64,000 nucleotides of DNA from NCBI GenBank assembly GCA_020639095.1, contig JACKHH010000013.1, positions 1 through 64,000 on the forward strand, written 5' to 3'. Positions 42,601 through 50,091 of this stretch are shown here, one piece after another. The DNA is from Phycisphaerales bacterium. GTDB lineage: Bacteria; Planctomycetota; Phycisphaerae; UBA1845. The notes beneath the pieces were generated by a model. The model worked only from the letters and a program-made list of their open reading frames with translations. It was not told the DNA's origin and did no database searches. Positions within the stretch are counted from its first letter, which is position 1. Every line of letters starts with the position of its first letter. A program made the position numbers and the translations under genes.

Positions 42601-44220
42601 AGCGAGCAGCATTTCCGCGAGGCGATTCGCCGGGATCGCGTGTCGGCGACGACGGCGGAGGCGATGCGCGAGTTGATCGTGCAGTATCTCGATCCGCGGC
42701 AGGATTTGCCGGCGGCAGCCAGTCGTTTGATTGATGAGCTTTCGCGGCAGAATGTGCGCACGCTCGCGACGTCGGACGGCGAGTCGGTCGAGTTGAATGT
42801 CGAGGTTGCCCGGCTTCGTGAATTGGCGGGCTCGCCGGCGACGTTTGACGACTTCAGTCGGCGGTTCGCGATGAAACCATTGACCAGCAACGATCCGCTT
42901 CCGCATATTCCCGCGACGTCGTTGGTGGAATACGCGTCAAACACGCCGGAGGCAGCCGCCAATGAAGCGCTGCTCTTCGACGCGCCGAACCAGCTCCGCG
43001 CCCTGCATCTGGGCGATTGGGAAATATCATGGACGACGGCACTGCATCTGCTGGGGTCGTTCAACGGGCTGGATCAAGACGCAGCACAGAGTGACCAGCC
43101 GCCGCACACGGTGGCGCAGTGGGACGGGCAGACCGCGGTCATCAGCGGTGCGGACGGCTTGTTTGGCGTGGGGATGCTTACGGGCCGACGCTTGTGGGGC
43201 ATCGGCTACGAGGACGACCTGCTCGCGAGCCAGATGGCGCTGCGGAACCGCTTGGTCGCGATCGACCGGGGCAGGATGATCTGCGCGCCGCGGCGCGGTG
43301 TGCTCACGTGTGCGTCGGTGGTGGATGGCGGCGACGTGCGCTGGGAACGGATCCTGCGCAGCGAGCAGGTGGATACGGTTTTCCTCAAGGACGCCTACTG
43401 CATCACGCTCGACAACCTGCGGCAGCGGGCGACGGCGTACGACGCGAACAACGGTCGGCACATCAGCTCGATCGAATTCAAGCAGCCCAAGGACGACCTG
43501 ATGCCCATTCCGGTGGTGTATGATCGCGACCACCTTGTCGGGCCGGCTGATGACCACACGATCGTGTGCTTTGGCTTGCGTGACGGCACGGAGAATTGGC
43601 GCTACGCGATGCCCTCGGAGCTGCGCTGGGCGTTCAACGCGGGCGACGGCTACATCGGGGCGTGCAGCGCGGAGGGGCACATTCGGCTCATTGACATTCT
43701 GAGTGGCGAGGTCGCGCTGGAGACGCAGCTTGACGAGGCGAGCGCCGGTTACGTCGAGGGCGTGGTGCACGGCGACACGTTGCTGGTGATGCCCGCGGTG
43801 ATGACTGAACGCGGCGGGTTTGATCCGATGCTGATCAGCCTGGACATGGCGACGGGCGCGGTGCGCTGGAAGCGCAGCGGGTTTGGTGTGACCGGCGCCA
43901 GCCAGTTCGCGTTGTGGAAGCTGCTGCACGTGGCGGATGACGTCGTGCCGATGTTTCGCCGGCAAGACCCGGTCGAACTCGAAGTGAGTCCGCCGCCGCG
44001 CGCCTTGATCGCGGTGGAGATCGTCGACAAAAACGCCGGGGAAACGGTGGAACCCGTGGTGCCCACCGGGCATCGCGCGGACTCGCGTGATTGGTTGACC
44101 GGTGAGTTCGGCGTCTGGCCAGGCTGGCTGCTGATGGGCACGAAGCACGGGATTCTCGCGCTTGAGACGGTGAGCATGAACGAACCACCGACGCAGGTGG
44201 ACACGGAGGTGCGGCAATGA
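39664..44220 (+). CDS. Giant exported PQQ/beta-propeller repeat protein, 1518 aa
   Basis: A signal peptide (VLGICALVAVCFACLPATVWAQ) is followed by helical TPR-like repeats (~65-270), a PQQ-type propeller (VIGDGRVFVKNLDQIQALDV, SGAIRWERG, LLALDRSSGGVLWTY), a second helical block (~830-1090), then another propeller (GLFGVGMLTGRRLWGIGY, RDGTENWRYAMP, MATGAVRWKRSG). W-rich repeats without metal ligands suggest a scaffold or binding role rather than a quinoprotein dehydrogenase. ATG 39664 is the most likely start; longer in-frame starts encode improbable sequence. Its stop overlaps the next gene as ATGA, so it heads the chain to 62.9 kb. Confidence 0.82.
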   Translation: MARLAAFPIEDPSVPQADFVTLRCARGRRRLGDRLRGGRVLGICALVAVCFACLPATVWAQRNTDWRTQLAPQPGLLPRNPALENLLRTAEDALARRDWKLAIDSLQRIIDDAHGALLPTNDENETYIVRESARRRATALLAAMPPEGLSAYRLLNDGRAATLWQWAREDGDEDALRTLVERYLLSSTGDNGADFLAALLIDRGLAADALNVLDRIDAWCADSDVPVARRASKRAVCWLMLGDRARAEATLEPARSVNPNDASLAAVADLIATGWSAYRPGSPRAPEESWPLAGGSDWRSGVMPATSPELSENSPWRYPLLSDEPDWWDREYLPNRDRDRGLPAASAVIGDGRVFVKNLDQIQALDVESLEPLWHTRPPTETGSTPRYRNMRGFGMPGNERVFDSFSTRDRMLYDYVGTALAVADGMVFEIEREGAGEYAHADSDRTEFSSPQVKKERIGSRLVARDAESGAIRWERGRTGATNDPLGEVDFLSVPISLPTREARDSGDELWVTFARRNDIYICVLDPQSGALRREMLLCSVDMRELDGMLHEAVYPATDGRTLYFAMSAGLVLAVDVDEFALLWGTTYPRSPQSDRGFEPANWFCGPPVISGRTLLAASPDSSRLLALDRSSGGVLWTYPRPAGAYYLLAADDRNVWIGGDAFTCLDIVDGREVWRAFDGAAVNVTGRAALSGNHLLIPTLEGLDVVDATTGEAQPGRSLPQDQLPLGNLLCVASAMFSVDTNEVRKFPDLTLSYPRQLARFEADPTNAGAARRLSWMELLRGNPKRTLEVQDQSQWTPGGDGRYDRDMARIRIDALLQIAALPESTDVHAADLLHEAIALADSDFDRLRATLQYALRLHRTGRSVDAYLTLWALGCTTAGDGYVTIEPRLRNKSRLVIASVLSRLERDLTSRQLAEIAAKTQAALADAVAALDDVNTANEGRRKLLQLAELDDAGGAGQAALLALGQAEYSAGQFERSEQHFREAIRRDRVSATTAEAMRELIVQYLDPRQDLPAAASRLIDELSRQNVRTLATSDGESVELNVEVARLRELAGSPATFDDFSRRFAMKPLTSNDPLPHIPATSLVEYASNTPEAAANEALLFDAPNQLRALHLGDWEISWTTALHLLGSFNGLDQDAAQSDQPPHTVAQWDGQTAVISGADGLFGVGMLTGRRLWGIGYEDDLLASQMALRNRLVAIDRGRMICAPRRGVLTCASVVDGGDVRWERILRSEQVDTVFLKDAYCITLDNLRQRATAYDANNGRHISSIEFKQPKDDLMPIPVVYDRDHLVGPADDHTIVCFGLRDGTENWRYAMPSELRWAFNAGDGYIGACSAEGHIRLIDILSGEVALETQLDEASAGYVEGVVHGDTLLVMPAVMTERGGFDPMLISLDMATGAVRWKRSGFGVTGASQFALWKLLHVADDVVPMFRRQDPVELEVSPPPRALIAVEIVDKNAGETVEPVVPTGHRADSRDWLTGEFGVWPGWLLMGTKHGILALETVSMNEPPTQVDTEVRQ

Positions 44221-45272
44221 GTTCGCGGCTCCTGATCATCACGCTGGTCATTGTGCTTGCGCTGGGTAATACAGCACGCGCTCAGACGGATCAGCCCGCG
44301 CCGCGCATGCTGCCTAAGCACGTCACGCCGGAGACGGACGCAGCCATACGCAAGGGGCTCGACTTTCTCGCGCGAATGCAGGGGCGCGACGGCGCGTGGC
44401 GCAATCGCAGCGGATACGGGACGTATCCCGTGGCAATGTCGGCGCTCGCCGGTCTTGCGTTTCTGGCCAATGGCAGCACGACGACGCAGGGGCCTTACGC
44501 GCCGAATGTTGATCGCGTCACCGAGTTCTTGTTGAGTTGTCGCACGCCGTCGGGGCTGATTGCGCGGATGGATGAAGCCGAGGGTCGCCCGATGTATGGC
44601 CACGGGTTCAGCATGCTTTTTCTCGCGGAAGTGTACGGCATGACGGAGGATACCGACCGGCAAACGCGCATCCGCGAAACGCTGCAAGCCGCGGTGCAGC
44701 TCACCGCGCAAAGTCAAAGCCCGCTCGGCGGATGGATCTACATGCCTGACGGCAACAGCGACGAGGGTTCGGTGACGATCACGCAGCTTCAGGCGCTGCG
44801 CGCGTGTCGCAACGCAGGCATCGCGGTGCCCAAGGAAACGATCGATCGGGCGCTGCGCTACCTGGAGATGTCGTTCCGCTCCGATGGTGGAATTGCCTAT
44901 CGCGCGCGGCAGGCCGGTCCGTCGCGCCCGCCGATCACGGCAGCGGCTGTTTGCTGCTGGTTCAACTGCGGCGACTACGACAACCCAATGGCGAAGCGCG
45001 CGCTCCAGTTCTGCCACAGCACGCTGGGCGTCGGTCAAGGCGAATTGGGACACTATTTCTACGCGCACCTGTACTACTCGCAGGCAATCTACCTCTCCGA
45101 CGACGCAGCAAGTTGGGACAAGTATTACCCGGAGATTCGCGACAAATTCCTGAAGACACAGAAGGAGGACGGTTCGTGGCAAGGCGATAGCGTGGGGCTG
45201 CCGTATGGCACGGCGCTTGCGACGATCATCCTTCAGATTCCGTATAATCGCCTGCCAATCATGCAGCGATGA
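44217..45272 (+). CDS. Exported prenyltransferase/squalene-oxidase-repeat protein
   Basis: This is a 351-aa protein with a clear signal peptide (LLIITLVIVLALGNTARAQ) and an alpha-alpha toroid like the terpene cyclase/prenyltransferase beta subunit. Repeats of the form LDFLARMQGRDGAWRN, PLGGWIYMPDGNSDEGSVT and YLEMSFRSDGGIAY are visible. The DxDD acid of squalene-hopene cyclase is absent, so it is probably a binding or scaffold protein, as for many planctomycete members. It overlaps the propeller gene by 4 bases. Confidence 0.82.
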   Translation: MSSRLLIITLVIVLALGNTARAQTDQPAPRMLPKHVTPETDAAIRKGLDFLARMQGRDGAWRNRSGYGTYPVAMSALAGLAFLANGSTTTQGPYAPNVDRVTEFLLSCRTPSGLIARMDEAEGRPMYGHGFSMLFLAEVYGMTEDTDRQTRIRETLQAAVQLTAQSQSPLGGWIYMPDGNSDEGSVTITQLQALRACRNAGIAVPKETIDRALRYLEMSFRSDGGIAYRARQAGPSRPPITAAAVCCWFNCGDYDNPMAKRALQFCHSTLGVGQGELGHYFYAHLYYSQAIYLSDDAASWDKYYPEIRDKFLKTQKEDGSWQGDSVGLPYGTALATIILQIPYNRLPIMQR

Positions 45273-45278
45273 GGGTTG

Positions 45279-45312
45279 AAGGCAGAAGTCAGAATGCAGA
45301 AGGCAGAACAGG
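45279..45312 (+). repeat. Left 34-bp inverted repeat around the four-helix-bundle gene
   Basis: AAGGCAGAAGTCAGAATGCA and 14 further bases form the exact reverse complement of 45738-45771 (34 of 34). The repeat overlaps the beginning of the enclosed gene and contains its likely ATG. Confidence 0.93.
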
Positions 45313-45728
45313 CGGCTGCGGAACGGGTAAACACCGGTATGCAAGAAGCTGCCAAGAATCCAGATTACGGCCGGGATTTGCGTACGCGAACTAAGCAATT
45401 TGCGTTGAGGATTGTCCGACTCTGCGCTGCGCTACCGGACACTATGGTCGCGCGAACACTTGGCCGGCAAGTACTACGCAGCGGAACTTCCGTTGGCGCC
45501 AACTATCGCGAGGCGCAGCGCGCGCGATCACGGGCGGAGTTTGCCAGCAAGGCGCAGATCGTCTTGCAGGAACTTGATGAAACAGCCTATTGGCTCGAAT
45601 TGATCAGTGACGGCGAGATTGTCCCGGCGGACAGACGGGATGATCTCCGCCGCGAGACGGAAGGGTTGATATCAATCATGGTGGCGTCCGTGCGGACCAG
45701 CAAAAGTCGAACGAAGAGCAAGACTTGA
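45294..45728 (+). CDS. Four-helix-bundle protein (S23/TIGR02436 family)
   Basis: This is a 144-aa helical protein of the family first seen inside 23S rRNA intervening sequences and related in fold to Avd of diversity-generating retroelements. FALRIVRLCAALPDTMVAR, GRQVLRSGTSVGANYREAQRA and LQELDETAYWLELI are the family blocks. Molecular function is unsettled. The start is uncertain: ATG 45294 lies in the inverted repeat, ATG 45339 is also possible, and a TTG is at 45276. The gene sits between the prenyltransferase-fold gene and moxR with 34-bp inverted repeats on both sides, so it looks inserted into the operon. Confidence 0.87.
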   Translation: MQKAEQAAAERVNTGMQEAAKNPDYGRDLRTRTKQFALRIVRLCAALPDTMVARTLGRQVLRSGTSVGANYREAQRARSRAEFASKAQIVLQELDETAYWLELISDGEIVPADRRDDLRRETEGLISIMVASVRTSKSRTKSKT

Positions 45729-45737
45729 CTCAGATTT

Positions 45738-45771
45738 CCTGTTCTGCCTTCTGCATTCTGACTTCTGCCTT
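45738..45771 (-). repeat. Right 34-bp inverted repeat around the four-helix-bundle gene
   Basis: Perfect inverted partner of 45279-45312, starting 10 bases after the stop. Internally it is made of TTCTGCC/TTCTGAC-like heptamers. moxR begins 22 bases further on. Confidence 0.93.
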
Positions 45772-45792
45772 TATTCGAAAGTGAAGCCCAAT

Positions 45793-46848
45793 ATGTCAGA
45801 CACCTCACCCCCGACTTCCGACGTCTCCGCCGTATCCGACCTTAAAACAGGTTACGATCGGATCCGCGCGGAACTTGGCAAGGTCATCGTTGGTCAGGAC
45901 GTTGTTGTTGACCAGCTTATGGTTTGTCTTTTTGCAAACGGGCACACGATTCTTGAGGGGGTGCCTGGGCTTGCGAAGACGCTGATGATTTCGACGCTGG
46001 CGCGGTGTCTTGATCTTTCGTTTCACCGCGTGCAGTTCACGCCCGACCTGATGCCTTCGGACATCACCGGGACCGAGGTGATTCAGGAGGATCGATCGAC
46101 GGGCGCGCGCGAATTTCGCTTCCTGCCCGGGCCGATCTTCGCGAACGTCGTCCTTGCCGACGAGATCAACCGCACGCCGCCGAAAACACAGGCTGCGTTG
46201 CTCGAAGCCATGCAGGAGCGGCAGGTGTCGGTGGGCAACCAGGTGCACCGGCTTCCCGCGCCGTTCTTCGTGCTCGCGACGCAGAACCCGATCGAGCAGG
46301 AAGGCACGTATCCGCTTCCGGAAGCGCAGCAGGATCGCTTCATGTTCAAGGTTTTCGTGCAGTACCCCTCGTACGAGGAGGAGTACCGCATTGCGGAAAC
46401 CACCACGGTCGATCGCGACGTGTCGATCGAACGCGTGTTTACCGGCGAGGAGATTATTCGCTTCCAGCAGCTTGTGCGGCGCATACCGGCGGCTCCGGAG
46501 GTGATCAAGCATGCGCTCGACCTCGCCCGGATGACCCGGCCTCAGGAGTCGGACGCGCCGGAGATCGTGCGCAACATGGTCACCTGGGGCGCGGGCCCGC
46601 GCGCGGTGCAGGCGATGCTGCTGGGCGCGAAGGCGCGGGCAGCGTTGCATGGGCGGCATCACGTTTCGTTCGAAGACGTACGCCGCTGCGCCCCGCCGGT
46701 GTTGCGCCACCGCGTGGTGACGAATTTCTCCGCCAGCGCCGAAGGCTACACGCCCGATCGCGTAATCGAGGAACTGTTGAAATTGATTGACCCGCACGAC
46801 ACGGTGGTCTCACGCGATGGCGGATACAACGAATTACTTTCATCCTGA
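45793..46848 (+). CDS. MoxR-family AAA+ ATPase
   Basis: This is a 351-aa cytoplasmic AAA+ chaperone-like ATPase. Walker A is EGVPGLAKT, Walker B is VVLADEINR, and LLEAMQERQVSVG, ATQNPIEQEGTYPLPEAQQDRF (sensor 1 and arginine-finger region) are diagnostic. MoxR proteins act with VWA-domain partners to mature or assemble protein complexes. DUF58 and two VWA-bearing proteins follow directly, the classic arrangement. ATG 45793 is preferred over the GTG at 45781. Its end overlaps the DUF58 gene by 32 bases. Confidence 0.94.
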   Translation: MSDTSPPTSDVSAVSDLKTGYDRIRAELGKVIVGQDVVVDQLMVCLFANGHTILEGVPGLAKTLMISTLARCLDLSFHRVQFTPDLMPSDITGTEVIQEDRSTGAREFRFLPGPIFANVVLADEINRTPPKTQAALLEAMQERQVSVGNQVHRLPAPFFVLATQNPIEQEGTYPLPEAQQDRFMFKVFVQYPSYEEEYRIAETTTVDRDVSIERVFTGEEIIRFQQLVRRIPAAPEVIKHALDLARMTRPQESDAPEIVRNMVTWGAGPRAVQAMLLGAKARAALHGRHHVSFEDVRRCAPPVLRHRVVTNFSASAEGYTPDRVIEELLKLIDPHDTVVSRDGGYNELLSS

Positions 46849-47737
46849 GGTGCTCAACAAGATCCGCCGCCTGGAACTGCGTGCCCAGCACGTGGTCGAA
46901 GGGTTTCTGAGCGGGTTGCACAAGAGCCCCTACAAGGGTTTCAGCATCGAGTTCGCCGATCGCCGCGAGTATGTACCCGGTGACGATCTGCGACACATCG
47001 ATTGGCGCGCCTACGCCAAGCTCGACCGCTTCGTGATCAAGGAATACGAGGTCGAGACGAATCTGCGCACGCACATTCTGCTCGACGCCAGCGCGTCGAT
47101 GCGCTATCCCGAGGACGCCGACGATTCGCGAATGAACAAGTGGACGTACGCGTCGACGTTGGCGGCGAGCCTTGCGTATCTGCTGGTGAAGCAGCAAGAC
47201 GGAGCAGGTCTCACCCTGTTCGACAGCGCCGTGCGGGCGCAGCTCCCCGTAAGCGCGAACCGCGCGAATCTGCACCGCATGGTTGAGATGATTGAAGGCA
47301 CCGCGCCCGAGAAGCAGACCGACACGAAGGTGCTATTTCGTTATCTCGCGGACCATTTCCCACGGCGCAGCATGGTGGTGATCATCTCCGATTTGCTCAC
47401 CGACGTGGATGACATCGTGCAGGGGTTGCAACGCTTTCGCTTCGGGCGACACGACGTGCTGGTGTTGCACGTGCTCGATCGCGACGAGTTGGAATTCCCG
47501 TTCACCGATCGCACGCTGTTTGAGGGGATGGAGGAGGTTGATCTCGAGGTGCTGACCGATCCACAGGCGCTGCGCACCGCGTACCTGGAGCGCGTGCAGG
47601 CGTTTGTTTCGCAAATGCGCAGCGCGTGTTTGAACAACCGCGTGGACTACGCATTGATCAGCACGGCTGACCCGCTGGACGTCGCGCTGACGCGGTTCCT
47701 CGCGGACCGCATGCATCGCACACGGAGTCGCGTATGA
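46817..47737 (+). CDS. DUF58 domain protein with VWA-like fold
   Basis: This is a 306-aa protein with GFSIEFADRREYVPGDDLRHIDWRAYAK, the DUF58 signature, followed by HILLDASASM, a D-x-S-x-S metal-ion-dependent adhesion motif. No membrane helix was seen, unlike many DUF58 proteins, so it is probably the cytoplasmic adaptor of the MoxR ATPase. ATG 46817 is chosen; the first codons overlap moxR. Its stop overlaps the BatA-like gene as ATGA. Confidence 0.92.
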   Translation: MADTTNYFHPEVLNKIRRLELRAQHVVEGFLSGLHKSPYKGFSIEFADRREYVPGDDLRHIDWRAYAKLDRFVIKEYEVETNLRTHILLDASASMRYPEDADDSRMNKWTYASTLAASLAYLLVKQQDGAGLTLFDSAVRAQLPVSANRANLHRMVEMIEGTAPEKQTDTKVLFRYLADHFPRRSMVVIISDLLTDVDDIVQGLQRFRFGRHDVLVLHVLDRDELEFPFTDRTLFEGMEEVDLEVLTDPQALRTAYLERVQAFVSQMRSACLNNRVDYALISTADPLDVALTRFLADRMHRTRSRV

Positions 47738-49989
47738 CGGGCGGCGGTGCCATGTTGGCTGCATTGATCAACCCGGCGCTCTTCTGGGGCGGAGCCGCGG
47801 CGGTGAGCGTGCCGATTGTGATTCACCTGCTGGCGCGGCGGCGATTTCGGCGCGTGCGCTGGGCGGCGATGACGTTTCTGCTCGACGCGGAGAAGCGGAA
47901 CAAGCGACGCGTGCGCGTCGAGGAGTTGATTCTGCTTGCGCTGCGTTGTTTGGCGATTTTGCTGCTCGGGCTGTTCATTGCGCGTCCCTTCATCAAGCCG
48001 ACGGGAATCGCATCCGTGCTGGGCGGCTCGGAGCGTACCGAACGCGTCTTCATGCTCGATGATTCGTTCAGCATGGGCTACCTGACGGAGGGGAAGACCG
48101 CGTTCGATCGCGCGAAGGAAAGCGTGCTCAACCTGGTGAACCGCCTGCGGGAACATGCACCGGGCGACACGATCACCATTCTGCGCACGTCGCAACCGGA
48201 CGCACCGGTCGTTGCGGGCGCGCTGCTCGATGACGAACAGATCGAGAGTTTGCTCTCGCGGTTGGAAGCGCTGGAGCCCTCGCAGCGCGCCCTGTCGGTG
48301 ACGCGTTGCATGGATGGCGCGCGACAGGCGCTGGAGCGCGACCCGAGCATCGTCAGTGCCGTGGTGTATTTGCTGAGCGATTTTCAGCGCGTCGACTGGG
48401 TACACAGTGCCGGCGCAAAATCGCTCGCGGAACCGTTGGACGCGTGGACGCGGGGCGAGCATGCAGCCCGTGTCGTTCTGGTCGACGTGGGCGATGACAA
48501 CGCGCAGAACGTAGCCATCACCGCGCTGGAACCGGTGCAGCGCCAATTGGTTACCGGTGTGGAAGCACCGCTGGAGGTGGAGTTCGGTAACTTCAGCTCA
48601 GCCGATACCGGCGCGCTGGAACTGGATGTGACCATCGGGCAGCGTTCGGGGGCGAGCGTTCGCGTTCCGGACATACCGGCTGGTGGGCGTACGCGGGCGC
48701 CGGTGTCGACGGTGTTCACGCAAACCGGTGATGAAGTGGTGCGCATGTCGCTGCCGAAGGACGACCTTCCGATTGATGATGCACGCGCAATCGTCGCGCG
48801 GATCAACGACGCGGTGCGCGTGCTCATCATCAACGGCGAACCGTCGACGGACGCCTATCTCGACGAGGTGTCGCTGCTGACGACGGCATTGCGGCCCGAG
48901 GGGGAGGTCTTCAGCGGAAATCGCGTCGACGTAATCGACGAAACGCAGCTCGATGCCGCGCACTTCGAGGACTACCACCTGGTGGTGCTGTGCAATCTCT
49001 ACCGCGTGAGCGAACCGGTCGCGGACGCGCTGCACCGCTTCGTGTTCAACGGCGGCGGTTTGCTGGTTTTCCCAGGGGACCAGGTCAGCGATCCCGCACT
49101 GTTCAACGCGACACTGTTTCGCGGCGGCGAGGGGCTGTTGCCCGCGTCGCTCCAGGCGATCATTCAAGCCCCGGAGTCCGGCGTGACGCTGGGCGCGGGC
49201 GATTGGCGGCACCCGGTGGTGCGCGTGTTCAGCGGCGAGGAGAATCCCTTCCGCCGGCGGATTCACTTTTTCCAGTATTTCGCCCTGGAACCCGCCGAGG
49301 CGCCGGAGGCGGATACTGCTGATATCGACGCGCCGATCAGACCGGCTGCTCGCGTGATCGCACGGTTTGACGACGCGGACCAGTCGCCCGCCATCGTCGA
49401 ACGGGCGTACGGCGCGGGTCGCGTGATGCTCTTCGCGTCGACGTGCGATCTGGAGTGGAACGACTGGGCGCGAGACGCGAGCTTCGTGGTCACTACGCAG
49501 GAGATGGTGCAGTACCTGGCGCGGGCGAGCGCCGGTGGTGACGCGGTGACAGTAGGCGAGCCGGTGCGCGTCGCGATCGACCCTTCGCGTTTCGAGCAGC
49601 ACGCACTGCTTCGCGAACCGGGCTATCCGCAGGTCCCCGAAGAAGACATCACGGCTGCTCCGGAAGAGCGGGGCGGGCTCGCGCTGCGCTGGGAGCAGAC
49701 CGAGCGTGCGGGCATCTATACCTTTTTGCTGCGCGGGCTCGACGGCGAGCAACAGATTCGCCGCGTCGCGGTAACGCTCGATCCGAATGAAAGTGATCTG
49801 TCGCCGGCACAGGAATCGGAGTTGCGTGAAGCGTTCGGGAATCTGCCGGTGGACTACGTCGCGGGGATTCCGGCGCGTGACGATGCCGCGGACGAGGGTC
49901 GCAAGGAACTTTGGCCGTCGATTCTGGTGATGGCGCTGATCGCGCTATTCTTGGAGCAGTTTCTGGCGTGGCGATTTGGAAAGTCGTAG
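47734..49989 (+). CDS. BatA-like membrane protein with VWA domain
   Basis: This is a 751-aa protein. The N-terminus (LINPALFWGGAAAVSVPIVIHLLARRRFRRV) is the aerotolerance BatA N-terminal domain with a membrane helix and basic loop. A second helix (LALRCLAILLLGLFIARPF) follows, then a VWA with FMLDDSFSMG (D-x-S-x-S). A middle domain (VLIINGEPSTDAYL, GGGLLVFPGD) resembles a glutamine-amidotransferase-like fold, and a C-terminal helix (ILVMALIALFLEQFLAW) anchors the end. It is the likely membrane target of MoxR/DUF58. No catalytic Cys was noted in the amidotransferase-like part. Confidence 0.88.
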   Translation: MTGGGAMLAALINPALFWGGAAAVSVPIVIHLLARRRFRRVRWAAMTFLLDAEKRNKRRVRVEELILLALRCLAILLLGLFIARPFIKPTGIASVLGGSERTERVFMLDDSFSMGYLTEGKTAFDRAKESVLNLVNRLREHAPGDTITILRTSQPDAPVVAGALLDDEQIESLLSRLEALEPSQRALSVTRCMDGARQALERDPSIVSAVVYLLSDFQRVDWVHSAGAKSLAEPLDAWTRGEHAARVVLVDVGDDNAQNVAITALEPVQRQLVTGVEAPLEVEFGNFSSADTGALELDVTIGQRSGASVRVPDIPAGGRTRAPVSTVFTQTGDEVVRMSLPKDDLPIDDARAIVARINDAVRVLIINGEPSTDAYLDEVSLLTTALRPEGEVFSGNRVDVIDETQLDAAHFEDYHLVVLCNLYRVSEPVADALHRFVFNGGGLLVFPGDQVSDPALFNATLFRGGEGLLPASLQAIIQAPESGVTLGAGDWRHPVVRVFSGEENPFRRRIHFFQYFALEPAEAPEADTADIDAPIRPAARVIARFDDADQSPAIVERAYGAGRVMLFASTCDLEWNDWARDASFVVTTQEMVQYLARASAGGDAVTVGEPVRVAIDPSRFEQHALLREPGYPQVPEEDITAAPEERGGLALRWEQTERAGIYTFLLRGLDGEQQIRRVAVTLDPNESDLSPAQESELREAFGNLPVDYVAGIPARDDAADEGRKELWPSILVMALIALFLEQFLAWRFGKS

Positions 49990-50013
49990 GCGCGCTTTGA
50001 GAAGCGCTCCCGT

Positions 50014-50091
50014 GTGCCACTGCTCTTGAGCAGTGGTCGTAATCTGTGAAACGTCCACCTGGGCAACTCCACTGCTCAAGCGCAGTGGCAC
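50014..50091. repeat. Second opposed pair of the CACTGCTC hairpin repeat
   Basis: Copies at 50014-50036 and 50069-50091 (one stem mismatch) in opposite orientation with a 32-bp spacer, the same layout as 4678-4755. The second copy lies inside the longest version of the next reading frame. Confidence 0.82.

Noticed and set aside
39664..44220. PQQ-dependent dehydrogenase
   Set aside because: The propeller repeats lack the Ca/PQQ-binding residues and the vicinal Cys pair; the helical blocks point to a scaffold.
44217..45272. Squalene-hopene cyclase
   Set aside because: The toroid repeats are there, but the catalytic DxDD motif is not, and the protein is about half the size and is exported.
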